The translations under genes and the position numbers were made by a program. A stretch of 35,007 nt of DNA from Mycobacterium sp. OTB74 (lineage in GTDB: Bacteria; Actinomycetota; Actinomycetes; Mycobacteriales; Mycobacteriaceae), in NCBI RefSeq assembly GCF_029892685.1, contig NZ_JARXVD010000031.1, positions 1-35,007 on the forward strand. The letters run 5' to 3'. Every line of letters begins with the position of its first letter. Within the stretch, counting starts at the first letter, position 1. The notes beneath the pieces are model-generated. The model did no database searches. It was not told where the DNA came from and was given only the letters and a program-made list of their open reading frames with translations. Shown here piece after piece: positions 1 through 7,661 of this stretch.

Positions 1-83
1 CCTGGCTCGAGTACTACAACAATCAACGCCGCCACTCAGCCATCGGAGACCAACCTCCGATCAGCCGACTGTCACCAACCTGA
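1..83 (+). CDS. IS481-like transposase, C-terminal end (cut by window edge)
   Basis: The plus-strand frame starting at base 3 reads WLEYYNNQRRHSAIGDQPPI and a few more residues to a TGA at 81-83. The W-x-x-YYN-x-x-RRHSA(I/L)G-x-x-PP-I ending is typical of the C-terminus of DDE integrase-core transposases of the IS481/IS3 type. Only 26 codons are inside the window, so I cannot tell whether the element is intact. No clear terminal inverted repeat is recognisable in the bases after the stop. Its presence next to a recombinase fits an accessory region. Confidence 0.7.
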   Translation, partial: WLEYYNNQRRHSAIGDQPPISRLSPT

Positions 84-182
84 CCGCCGAGTACATCTAG
101 CGCTTGCTCGGCGCTTGGCGCAGTGGGGTCGGTCATCGCTGTCTCCTACTTCCTCGCAGCGGATTCCACGCCACAGCTGCCT

Positions 183-1631
183 CTACCACGCTGCGTTCTG
201 CCCTGGGTCCAGTCGTAGCAAAGCCTGTCGAAATTCGTCATTCGGCCATGCATACGGCAGCACCTCGACAATGTCACTGAGCGCTTCGTCGATGGTGATG
301 CCGCTGCAGCGTGCGCCATACAGTGCCGCCACAGTAGGCGTTCGGCTTTGGCAGGCCACACAATGCAGCAGCACCGTGCGCCCCTGATTGCGCAGTTGAC
401 TGATCAGGCGCACGGTGTCGATCAGCACGAAGTCCAGGTTGGGGTTGGCATCCGGATCGACAACGTCGATCAGCCGAACATCGACCTGCTCGACACCTAC
501 GGGCATATCCTCGTCGTTCACCCCGCACAGCGACACCACGGCATCCACGCCCGGTGGAAGGCTCTGCAACGCTGTGACATTGCCCAGCCACACCCCATCG
601 TCATGCGGATGCCGGATCGCGATCATCGGATCAGTGCGATAGCTGAGAGGTTTGTCGGCCTTCACGATTCGGGTCGCCAGGGCCGACAGCTCACGGCTGC
701 GTAGCCCCGGCCACCCGTGCAGCACCCGACGCCACCGCGCCGGGACGGCTGAGGCTCCATAGACAGCGCCGAGCAGCCCACCGGCGATAGCGGCGACGGT
801 GTCGGTGTCCCCACCGCCCCGCACCGCAGCGTCCAGGGCCAGGCGCAGGTGATCGGCACCAAACACCCCGGCTGCCGGATCATCCTGCGGGACGGGTGTT
901 GTCGCGATGGCTGACCACGCCCCCTGCAGTGCCTCGACGACCCAGCCGTTGTTGTGAAAGTCCGAAGGCTGCGCCGTCTCCGCTGCGTCGAGCCGCGCTG
1001 TCCACAGGTCTCGTCGGTCTATGTCGATGTGCTGCAGGCCGATTCGCACATCGAGCAGCCCGGTGAGGACGCCGTGACGGATGGCGAGGCACCACAGCAC
1101 GCAGGCGTCCCCGGCTTCAGGGTCGAAGTGGGTCAGCTCGCTGACCGCTCGGGCCGCCTGTACCAGGGCTGCTTCGTCATCGAGGTAAGCCAGCGCCACG
1201 GGTGCGGTGCGCATCAGCGAGCCGTTGCCCGCCGTGCGGCCACTGCGGTGGTGCAGGGCGGCGGACTCTTCTCGTGCCGTCTGCGCGGAGATGCCGCGTC
1301 GGCCTGCCTGGCTGAGCACTGAGCGGGTTTGCACGCCAACGTCTTTGGCGTGTTGTGACCATTCATGCCAGCGCCGGGCGAGGGCGTCGAGCGCCTCTTC
1401 CTGACGGAAGTCCGCCCCGGTGGCGGCGACCCCGGCAATCGCTATGGCCATGGAGGTGTCGTCGGTCCACTCGCCGGGCTCCCAGCCGAAGGCTCCGCCG
1501 CCGACCATGGCGACTTCCAGTTCCGGCCCGCGTGGCAGGCCAAATTCATAGGCCGCCCCGAGGGCGTCACCGGCGGCGGTGCTCAGCAGCACGCCAGTAG
1601 CCCGGTCGAGTTGTGCGGTAGTCAAGGTCAT
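183..1631 (-). CDS. ADP-ribosylglycohydrolase fused to a Cys-phosphatase (DSP-like) domain
   Basis: This is a protein of about 482 aa. The N-terminal two thirds is an ADP-ribosylglycohydrolase (DraG/ARH fold): GDALGAAYEF near residues 21-30, the metal-binding TDDT at 56-59, GNGSLMR at 135-141, and GGDTDT with D275/D277. This family hydrolyses ADP-ribose from modified proteins, nucleic acids or small molecules using two Mg ions. The C-terminal 140 residues carry HC-x5-R (HCVACQSR, C424 and R430), the P-loop of tyrosine/dual-specificity phosphatases, with a possible general-acid loop DVVDPD upstream. I chose the ATG at 1631 because AAAGGAG lies 9 nt upstream; a longer reading to 1667 has no such site. 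It lies downstream of the serine recombinase gene on the same strand. The substrate is unknown. The family call is secure; a joint role for the two domains is inference. Confidence 0.88.
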   Translation of the reverse strand: MTLTTAQLDRATGVLLSTAAGDALGAAYEFGLPRGPELEVAMVGGGAFGWEPGEWTDDTSMAIAIAGVAATGADFRQEEALDALARRWHEWSQHAKDVGVQTRSVLSQAGRRGISAQTAREESAALHHRSGRTAGNGSLMRTAPVALAYLDDEAALVQAARAVSELTHFDPEAGDACVLWCLAIRHGVLTGLLDVRIGLQHIDIDRRDLWTARLDAAETAQPSDFHNNGWVVEALQGAWSAIATTPVPQDDPAAGVFGADHLRLALDAAVRGGGDTDTVAAIAGGLLGAVYGASAVPARWRRVLHGWPGLRSRELSALATRIVKADKPLSYRTDPMIAIRHPHDDGVWLGNVTALQSLPPGVDAVVSLCGVNDEDMPVGVEQVDVRLIDVVDPDANPNLDFVLIDTVRLISQLRNQGRTVLLHCVACQSRTPTVAALYGARCSGITIDEALSDIVEVLPYAWPNDEFRQALLRLDPGQNAAW

Positions 1632-1674
1632 GGGCACAGTCTCCTTTCGCCCACCGACGGTGGGCATGGGTGAT

Positions 1675-1758
1675 GGGCCCCCGCCGGGGGTTCGCAGGTC
1701 AGCGGTGGGCCCCCGTTGGGGGGGGCAGGCAGTTTCGGCGCTGGGCCCCCGCCGGGGG
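1675..1758. repeat. Three GC-only palindromic repeats
   Basis: Three near-identical units sit in the 128-nt gap between the recombinase and the glycohydrolase. They are GGGCCCCCGCCGGGGG at 1675-1690, a variant with a GTT centre and extra Gs at 1707-1725, and a second identical copy at 1743-1758 that abuts the recombinase stop. Each can fold as a short CCCCC/GGGGG hairpin. They could act as terminators or mRNA-stabilising hairpins between the two genes, or be copies of a small dispersed repeat. None is followed by a T-run. Confidence 0.7.
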
Positions 1759-1759
1759 T

Positions 1760-2362
1760 CTACGCGGCGTCCTCGGCGAAATACCTGTAGAGGGTGGCTC
1801 GGCTCACCCCGAGGTACTTAGCGATGTCTTTGGCGACATGGCCGTCGGTCCTCATCCGCTTGGCAGTCTCGATGTGACCGGCGTCAGCGACCTTCTTGCG
1901 CCGCCCGAACGTGGTGCCGTTCGCCAGCGACATCGCCCGCTTCAGGGCGGTGCGTTCTTTAATCAGTTCGCGCTCATATTCGGCCAGTGAGCCGAGCACG
2001 CCGATCATCATGCGCCCGGCAGCAGTCGACGAGTCGATACCATCGGTGGTGGAGATCAAGGTGACACCGCGCTCCGTCATGGCTTTGACGGTTTCCAGGA
2101 TGTGAAGAGTGTTGCGGCCCAGGCGGTCGAGCTTCCAGACCACCACGGTGTCGCCCTCGCGAACGTAATCGAGGAGGGCAGCCAGACCTGGACGGTCATC
2201 GCGTGCGCCAGACATGGTGTCGGAGAAAACTTTCGTCACACCAGCAGCCGCCAGAGCCGCCTCTTGCTGCGCCAACGTCTGGCTGACAGTGCTGACCCGC
2301 ACATAACCTACCCGCGCTCCAACCCCGGTGGGGGCCGATGCAGGCGAATCAGTATGTGTCAC
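1760..2362 (-). CDS. Small serine recombinase (resolvase/invertase family)
   Basis: A 200-aa protein with the full small serine-recombinase layout. The N-terminal catalytic strand is YVRVS, with nucleophile S24 and R22. Further on come WKLDRLGRN, STTDGIDSSTAAGRMM, and LAEYERELIKERT leading into helix E. A C-terminal helix-turn-helix reads HVAKDIAKYLGVSRATLYRYF. The length matches Tn3-type resolvases and Hin/Gin invertases. Such enzymes bind paired 12-bp half-sites and cut through a 5'-phosphoserine. The start is GTG at 2362 without a convincing Shine-Dalgarno. Four phased GAGAC repeats lie 37-83 nt upstream of the start. Whether it resolves a transposon, inverts a segment, or is a leftover cannot be told from the sequence. 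Confidence 0.9.
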   Translation of the reverse strand: MTHTDSPASAPTGVGARVGYVRVSTVSQTLAQQEAALAAAGVTKVFSDTMSGARDDRPGLAALLDYVREGDTVVVWKLDRLGRNTLHILETVKAMTERGVTLISTTDGIDSSTAAGRMMIGVLGSLAEYERELIKERTALKRAMSLANGTTFGRRKKVADAGHIETAKRMRTDGHVAKDIAKYLGVSRATLYRYFAEDAA

Positions 2363-2398
2363 AGGGCCATAAACAACACGGGCCCGAAATCTATTCCC

Positions 2399-2445
2399 GA
2401 GACAGTGATTTGAGACAGTCTGGATGAGACGGACATTTGAGACAC
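2399..2445. repeat. Four phased GAGAC repeats upstream of the recombinase
   Basis: GAGACAG (2399), GAGACAG (2412), GAGACGG (2426) and GAGACAC (2439) repeat at 13, 14 and 13 nt, three of them preceded by TTT/TGAT-type A+T bases. The spacing suggests an array of protein-binding sites. It could be a recombination or operator site for the adjacent serine recombinase, or the multiple terminal repeats of an insertion element whose body is lost. Confidence 0.5.
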
Positions 2446-2502
2446 AGCGACCTGGGGAATCGCTTGGCCGACAGACCGATCCGCACCTGTCGCAAATATG
2501 GT

Positions 2503-2691
2503 CTATTTCGAGACCGCCTTCAACGCCGCTCGCGCCTGGTCGATTTGATCGTATGCATACGTCACCGTCGCGGCGGTGGTCATCGTCTCACCCTTGCGGG
2601 CGAGCGATTCGTAGGTCTGGGTCGCCGAGGACATTGCGAAGGTTTCCCGCATGCCGACCTGCGCGGCCTGCCCCGCCACTGATTCCGGTCT
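2503..2691 (-). pseudogene. 3' fragment of a helical (HbhA/phasin-like) protein gene
   Basis: On the minus strand an open frame of 62 sense codons (2506-2691) ends in TAG at 2503-2505. It contains MRETFAMSSATQTYESLARK and ends in DQIDQARAALKAVSK. The composition (amphipathic helices, A/Q/E/R rich, YESLARKGE) resembles the C-terminal part of mycobacterial heparin-binding-haemagglutinin or phasin-like proteins, but I cannot name the gene. In the 37 codons I counted, 30 have G or C in third position, as expected for real mycobacterial coding sequence. The frame is blocked upstream by TGA at 2692-2694 and no start region exists, so it is a headless remnant. Confidence 0.4.
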
Positions 2692-2832
2692 TCACCATCG
2701 AGGGCTGTACTGTCTCGAATCGCGGGCCAGCTCGTCATCGACCGCGGCGGCGAGTCCGTTGCGGTTTCGGCGGCTTTCGAGACTTTCGTCTACCCCATCC
2801 CCGTGCGAGTGCGCTCCAAGTTCGTCGTCTAA
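2683..2832 (+). pseudogene. 3' fragment of an unidentified plus-strand gene
   Basis: The plus-strand frame from about 2701 reads LSRIAGQLVIDRGGESVAVS followed by AAFETFVYPIPVRVRSKFVV, then tandem stops TAA-TAG at 2830-2835. Thirty-four of the 43 codons from 2701 end in G or C, which supports past coding. The N-terminal part is missing: the frame is closed by TGA at 2680. Together with the oppositely oriented fragment next to it, it marks a deletion junction at roughly 2690-2715 that removed the 5' ends of both genes. I do not recognise the family. Confidence 0.35.
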
Positions 2833-2978
2833 TAGGGGCGCGTCCAGAGTTCGTGCAGACCGAGACCGTGGATGTCGGGTTGATTCCCGGGCATCGGGCG
2901 GCGTTCAATAGAGATGGCATTGGAGTAGCGTGCATCGGGCTGCATGCTCTATGCGGTGTCGGGGTCGAGGCGTACTTC

Positions 2979-3908
2979 ATGGCGGCATCGGGCGGTCCAG
3001 AAATCTGGGCGTGTTTCTCCGTCTTCGACCACGTGAAGTCGGGAGCGTTCCTGTCTGAGGCGGTCATGTACGACCGGCTGGTGGTCCCTGTGCCACCGAG
3101 GGACGATCCTAATGAGTGGCAACGCTGGATAGACGAGACGTGGGACCCGGCACGGCAGAAGCAGTTGCTAGAGGTCTTGGACCCCATCGTCGAGCAGGTC
3201 GAGTGGACCGCTGAACGGCGGTATGCCTGGGAGCAGAGCTACCAAGCTCGCCGGTCATCTGCCGGGGAGTATGTGAAACGTTCGCTCGCAGGAGAGCTGA
3301 CCGCCATGGGTCTGTTCGATGAGGCGCCCGCGATGGCGCGTCCTGTCGTGGCCACCTCCCCATACATTTCGATAAAGGAGCTGACCGAAGATTTGGGGAT
3401 CCGGCGTGAGGCCAGCCGCCGCCCGCTGCCCGCATCGACCGTGTCCGCCGTCGTCGGTCGTGAATTGCTCCTTCCTCAAGACAGCTCCCGTACCGAGCTG
3501 GAACTTCTCCAGGAGGTCGTCCACGTCCTTACGAAGGAGGACAACTACCGGAATGCGCGATACGCGCTGAACACCCGGCTGCAGAAATTCTGTCGGGGAG
3601 GGTTCACCGACCACCAATCGGTGACCGCTGCTGTCACGGAGATCAAGGAAGCGTGCGACGAGCTCGAACGGGCGGTGCGGAAGCGGAAGATCTGGGTAAC
3701 GAGCCGTCGCCTCTTCTCGTTTGCCCAGATCGTTCTGGGAGCTGCGCTCGCGCCGCTCTCCCCGGTGGCCATCGGATTGGTGGTCGCCGGCCTTGGCCAG
3801 TTCACCGCCACCGAGATGCTCTCGGACCCCGAAAAGCCTGAATCGCAGGCGCCCGATCTGGCCATGTTGCTCGACGTCCAGCACGAACTCGACTTGGGAT
3901 CATTTTAG
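2979..3908 (+). CDS. Unknown protein with C-terminal hydrophobic segment
   Basis: I do not recognise this 309-aa protein. It begins MAASGGPEIWACFSVFDHVK and has a block FLSEAVMYDRLVVPVPPRDD followed by acidic, W-rich helices. Near the C-terminus is a hydrophobic stretch, FAQIVLGAALAPLSPVAIGL then VVAGLG (about residues 250-280), enough for one membrane hairpin. The frame is open back to 2424, but the stretch upstream of 2979 overlaps the remnant fragments and is arginine-rich like out-of-frame sequence. I chose ATG 2979 because GAGG lies about 8 nt before it. It converges on the giant-gene operon with only 53 nt between stops, in which I see no clear terminator. A membrane-associated accessory protein is plausible; function unknown. 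Confidence 0.7.
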   Translation: MAASGGPEIWACFSVFDHVKSGAFLSEAVMYDRLVVPVPPRDDPNEWQRWIDETWDPARQKQLLEVLDPIVEQVEWTAERRYAWEQSYQARRSSAGEYVKRSLAGELTAMGLFDEAPAMARPVVATSPYISIKELTEDLGIRREASRRPLPASTVSAVVGRELLLPQDSSRTELELLQEVVHVLTKEDNYRNARYALNTRLQKFCRGGFTDHQSVTAAVTEIKEACDELERAVRKRKIWVTSRRLFSFAQIVLGAALAPLSPVAIGLVVAGLGQFTATEMLSDPEKPESQAPDLAMLLDVQHELDLGSF

Positions 3909-3961
3909 CCTTGCGCGTGGCCCCGAAATCCCCTGACGAATGCCAATGATTGCACCGCAGA

Positions 3962-6900
3962 TCACGTCGGATCTACGAATGAGTCCCAACCATTCTGAAG
4001 TACGGCATCTGGGAGTTGTACGCCTTTGATGGAGTATCGCGGTACGACAGCACCTACATCGTAGGGACGAACCGAAGCACCAAGTAGCGTTCCCGATATC
4101 ACCGCGCGCCAGAGGTTAATATCGGATGCCGGATCGCCAAGCACGCCACTGGCGGTATTCAGATGTGCTGACCACAGCTGGCATCGAAAGTCACGTATCC
4201 ACCCGCGGGTTCCGGGTGTCGTGCCCCCAGCACCTCCAGAATCGACGATGGTCGCATCGATCTCGCTGTCGTGGAACCACGATCGACGGCTGGAGTTCAC
4301 GGAGCCAATGAAGGCGGCCTCGTCGTCTACGATGAGCAACTTCGAATGGACGTAGGCAGTCGGTCCGGTTGTCGAGCCACTACCGAGCCTTTCGAAGACG
4401 AGGATCTGGTTCGGGAACGAAGCGACGATCGGCTGGAGAAAAGCGCGACGACGAAAACCTATGTCGGGTGTATCGATCACGCTATCTTCGGCAGCGATGA
4501 CGACGATGGCGACAAGTCCCGGGTTAGAGGACAGTGCATCGCCGATCGCTGTCTTCATCTTCGGAGAGCCTACAAAGTACTGGTCCTCCATATAAAAGAA
4601 TTGTCGTGCATTCTTGATTCCATTTGCGAGCGCAGTTGACGCGGTCTGCACTGCAGTAGGAAATGGAAATCCCCTGCCATATGTATGAGTCACCTGCACG
4701 ACCAGTGGACCCGTATGAGTTGGGACAGCGAGATTGGCTCCTCGCAATGGAGCGCCAAGGTTGGCGGGATGGGGAGTCCAGCGCAGTGTGAAAGTATCCA
4801 GCACAAGCAAGGCGCCGGCACCTTCCAATCGGACGGAGATGTCGAATAGTGGGGATCCGGGCTCGGCCAATAGGGGCGGCGGAACGCGGTCGATGTTGGC
4901 CTCGATACCGCCGACATATGCGATCAGCTTCCCGCCCGCTCCGGTCGTCGAGAACGGTCCTCGCCCGACAATGACCACCTTCTGGTGATGTGATCCCATC
5001 GGCAGGTGTTGGTCGTCGAGAATCGCGGCCGCATCGTTCCCGCTTGCTGCAAGCCCATTGATGAACTCGACGGCAGGGGCGTTTACGGTGCGCGACGAAT
5101 GCGTCTTCACGTAATCCTTCACATACTGCCAAGCAATTCCCACCGGGCTGCCGATGAGGACGATCGTCGGCGGAGGCGGGACCGGATCACCGGCCCAAAG
5201 CATCGCCCGCACTTGCACCTTCCTTGAAGCGCAACTGGCAAGCAAGGAACGCAGCGTTGACGTGGGGTCGCCTGCGACGAGCGGTAGATCCACGTTGCAA
5301 TGCCAACTCAGGATGTACACGAAGTCGTTTTCCCCATTCGTGCTGGCGATGTCGTCCCGCATCGCCGCGAAGGCGGCTGTACCTCCGATTAATGGGATGG
5401 CCTCTGTTCTCGCCGGTACAGGGTTATTAAGCCCTAAGGAGACATCCCCGGGTTGAAAATATCGCTGCAGGTCATTGCGCAACAGCTCGACGAGGGACGG
5501 AACGCCCACACTGTTCAATTCAATTCCGTCATTTAAGAAGGGAAAGATCGTTGTGCCCGAGGTGGACGGAAACGCAAATGCGGTTGGGGGGCCTACCGAA
5601 TTTCCGGCTGCCTCTTGCGCACTCCACAGTTCGAAAACCGCCTGAGGCAAAGGCTGAGGAGCCGCTTCTGGAGTTGCCAAGACAACCCCATCGTCGTGTG
5701 GAACGAAGCTCGCTCCGCCGGCACCGATCGGCTGCGGTGGACCGAGCGGCAGTCCAATCATGGAACCGCCTGCAACAGATCCCTCCCATACGTCACGGTT
5801 TAGCGCAAAGTCCTGAGCACCGCCGAACACGAAAGCTACTAACGTAAATTCCTGCACAGCGCGGGTGTCATCGAGTTCGAGGGGGTCATTTGTCGGCGAA
5901 CCGAACGTTCCCTCCAAGCCGCCAGCCGCTACCCATGCTGTTTGCACCGACAACGGCATCGCATACGCGACGGCATGGCCAAGCTCAATGCAGATTCCGT
6001 TTTGAAAGTTACACGTGGCGAATCCATCCTCCAGATCCACGCGCGTTCCGATGCGATCCCCGAGGTCAAATCGTGTGCCCGCAACGTCGTTGGCCTTTGC
6101 GTCGATCAGTTCGTGTGCGAAATCGTCGTCCAGAGCCCCCATGGTTTCTGGACCAACCACTGGATCGTCCGGTGTGATGCCCTTGCTTGTCTTATAAGCG
6201 GTGACCGCGGTATCGGTGTCTGTGCCAAATACTCCGTCGACGCCAACTCCAAAGCCAAGGTCGGACAATGCTTGCTGGATCCGACCCACAGACTCAGGCG
6301 GGTCGCCGCTTCCGTCGAAAATCGTATGACCGGACAGGCATGATCCCAGGACATCATCACCGAAAAACCGTGGTGAAATCAGTACTGTTTTTCCTGCGGG
6401 CAAATACGTAAAAGCCGATTCGGCCCTCCCAACCAGCGATGTCCCCCCGGGAGCAGTCACCAACACATCGACTGCTCCGTTGCCTGGTGGAGTCCGTCGG
6501 ACAACAATCTGTGAATCACTGATGAGCTGGAAAGAAACTGGAACTCCGCCGATGGTGACGCTTGAGGCAAGCTGAAATCCGACGCCAGAAATGGCGACCT
6601 GGTCTCCCCCGCCGCTTGCTCCCTGGCTTGGGTTGAGTGTAGAGATTTGAGGGATTGGCCAGAATAGCGAGATACCAAGGTCAGCGGCCACATTGTCGAT
6701 GTCGCTCGCGTAGCCGAACTGACCATCAGGAACTCCGTTATGATCAGTGGTGCCAGCCCACAGCAGACCGACGACCTCAAGGGTGTCTTCTTTGACGACG
6801 AGTGATCCAGAATCGCCCGCAGCAGACCACACTAATGACCGTGTACCGTCTACTTGTATCTCGAACTGGTCCTCTAAAAACGCGGTCTGGTTGCCATTTG

Positions 6901-7603
6901 TCCCCTGCATTTCGCGATGGATACCATTCACGATGCCGTGAGTGAGCCCGGTGGTTTTGCCGCGTTTCATTACGCGGTCGCCCAGCTGTGGTATAGCCGT
7001 GCCGTTTACCAGGCCAATATCGACGATTTCAGCGGTCGCTGACCGAGTTATCGTGCAGATAGCAGAATCACTGAAGCCGACGGGTATGCCCGGAGGCAAA
7101 GGGTTCGGAGTAGTAGGAAAGCCTGAACGCAGAAGCGTACCGATAACATTCGCGGGGTTAGGCTGCTGCGAACTGGGCAGCTCTGGCTGCTCGATGGGGT
7201 CCCCAGGCTGCCCGGTGGAGCCAATGACAAAGATATGTGCGCAACTCAGTCCGCGCAGCTCTCCCGTGCCACTGTCGCGGACAATTCCGCCCAGCGTGCC
7301 CGTCGCCGAAAGGCCCGTGTCGCGTGCGACCGAGATACCGCCAAGCAGAGGCTCATAGCGCGCCAGATCGGCTTGCGGTAGGACGTTCCGTTCAATAATG
7401 ACCACTGGGAATCCAGCTAACGTTTCAGGTATACCCGCGGGAATATTGTTAATATCGGCCACAGACACGCGGATCGCAATATTCTCGGTCGAAGTTCCGT
7501 TAACTTCCGTGAAGCCGATGTCAATCCCTGTAACCCCCGCAATGCTTAACAGTTGAGCCCCATTCTCATCAACCGCTGCGATCATTTCCGGTGGGACGTC
7601 CAT
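3962..7603 (-). CDS. Giant mosaic protein: trypsin-like protease + IPT/TIG + PG-binding + phospholipase D
   Basis: A 1213-aa protein, last of a three-gene operon, with an ideal AAGGAGG 6 nt before its ATG. Residues 1-315 are a trypsin-like serine protease: LSCAHIF gives H122, VDIGL gives D196, AAGDSGSLVV gives S265. Residues 316-400 form an IPT/TIG Ig-like domain (ISTLNPSQGASGGGD onward). Residues 437-493 are a PG_binding_1 module (IQQALSDLGFGVGVDGVFG). Residues about 540-600 resemble an LGFP-type wall repeat (TAWVAAGGLEGTFGSPTND). Residues 730-1150 are a phospholipase-D catalytic unit: first motif HHQKVVIVG (H873, K875, with G880 where Asp is usual), then FYMEDQYF, then canonical HSKLLIVDD (H1086, K1088, D1093) and GSVNSSRRSWFHDSE. 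No signal peptide or membrane helix is visible. It could be a cell-wall-targeted hydrolytic toxin, or an intracellular protease/PLD effector. Domain calls are firm; the role is inference. Confidence 0.88.
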   Translation of the reverse strand: MDVPPEMIAAVDENGAQLLSIAGVTGIDIGFTEVNGTSTENIAIRVSVADINNIPAGIPETLAGFPVVIIERNVLPQADLARYEPLLGGISVARDTGLSATGTLGGIVRDSGTGELRGLSCAHIFVIGSTGQPGDPIEQPELPSSQQPNPANVIGTLLRSGFPTTPNPLPPGIPVGFSDSAICTITRSATAEIVDIGLVNGTAIPQLGDRVMKRGKTTGLTHGIVNGIHREMQGTNGNQTAFLEDQFEIQVDGTRSLVWSAAGDSGSLVVKEDTLEVVGLLWAGTTDHNGVPDGQFGYASDIDNVAADLGISLFWPIPQISTLNPSQGASGGGDQVAISGVGFQLASSVTIGGVPVSFQLISDSQIVVRRTPPGNGAVDVLVTAPGGTSLVGRAESAFTYLPAGKTVLISPRFFGDDVLGSCLSGHTIFDGSGDPPESVGRIQQALSDLGFGVGVDGVFGTDTDTAVTAYKTSKGITPDDPVVGPETMGALDDDFAHELIDAKANDVAGTRFDLGDRIGTRVDLEDGFATCNFQNGICIELGHAVAYAMPLSVQTAWVAAGGLEGTFGSPTNDPLELDDTRAVQEFTLVAFVFGGAQDFALNRDVWEGSVAGGSMIGLPLGPPQPIGAGGASFVPHDDGVVLATPEAAPQPLPQAVFELWSAQEAAGNSVGPPTAFAFPSTSGTTIFPFLNDGIELNSVGVPSLVELLRNDLQRYFQPGDVSLGLNNPVPARTEAIPLIGGTAAFAAMRDDIASTNGENDFVYILSWHCNVDLPLVAGDPTSTLRSLLASCASRKVQVRAMLWAGDPVPPPPTIVLIGSPVGIAWQYVKDYVKTHSSRTVNAPAVEFINGLAASGNDAAAILDDQHLPMGSHHQKVVIVGRGPFSTTGAGGKLIAYVGGIEANIDRVPPPLLAEPGSPLFDISVRLEGAGALLVLDTFTLRWTPHPANLGAPLRGANLAVPTHTGPLVVQVTHTYGRGFPFPTAVQTASTALANGIKNARQFFYMEDQYFVGSPKMKTAIGDALSSNPGLVAIVVIAAEDSVIDTPDIGFRRRAFLQPIVASFPNQILVFERLGSGSTTGPTAYVHSKLLIVDDEAAFIGSVNSSRRSWFHDSEIDATIVDSGGAGGTTPGTRGWIRDFRCQLWSAHLNTASGVLGDPASDINLWRAVISGTLLGASVRPYDVGAVVPRYSIKGVQLPDAVLQNGWDSFVDPT

Positions 7604-7614
7604 TGTTTTCCTCC

Positions 7615-7661
7615 TTGATCAGCAAAGCACCCGTACGTCTTCGCAGTCCTTTGCTGGTCAA
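7615..7661 (-). promoter_or_regulatory. Stem-loop between giant genes 2 and 3, abutting the Shine-Dalgarno
   Basis: Arms TTGATCAGCAAAG (7615-7627) and CTTTGCTGGTCAA (7649-7661) are complementary except at one position. They give an 8-bp inner stem plus 4 outer pairs around a 21-nt loop. In the minus-strand transcript the 5' arm contains the stop codon of the upstream gene. The 3' arm runs into the AAGGAGG of the downstream gene. Ribosomes finishing gene 2 would open the hairpin, so it could couple translation of gene 3 to gene 2, or act as an attenuator or processing site. Confidence 0.5.

Noticed and set aside
2424..2978. Long N-terminal extension of the unknown plus-strand gene
   Set aside because: This part is arginine- and proline-rich, overlaps two remnant fragments in other frames, and lacks a ribosome site.
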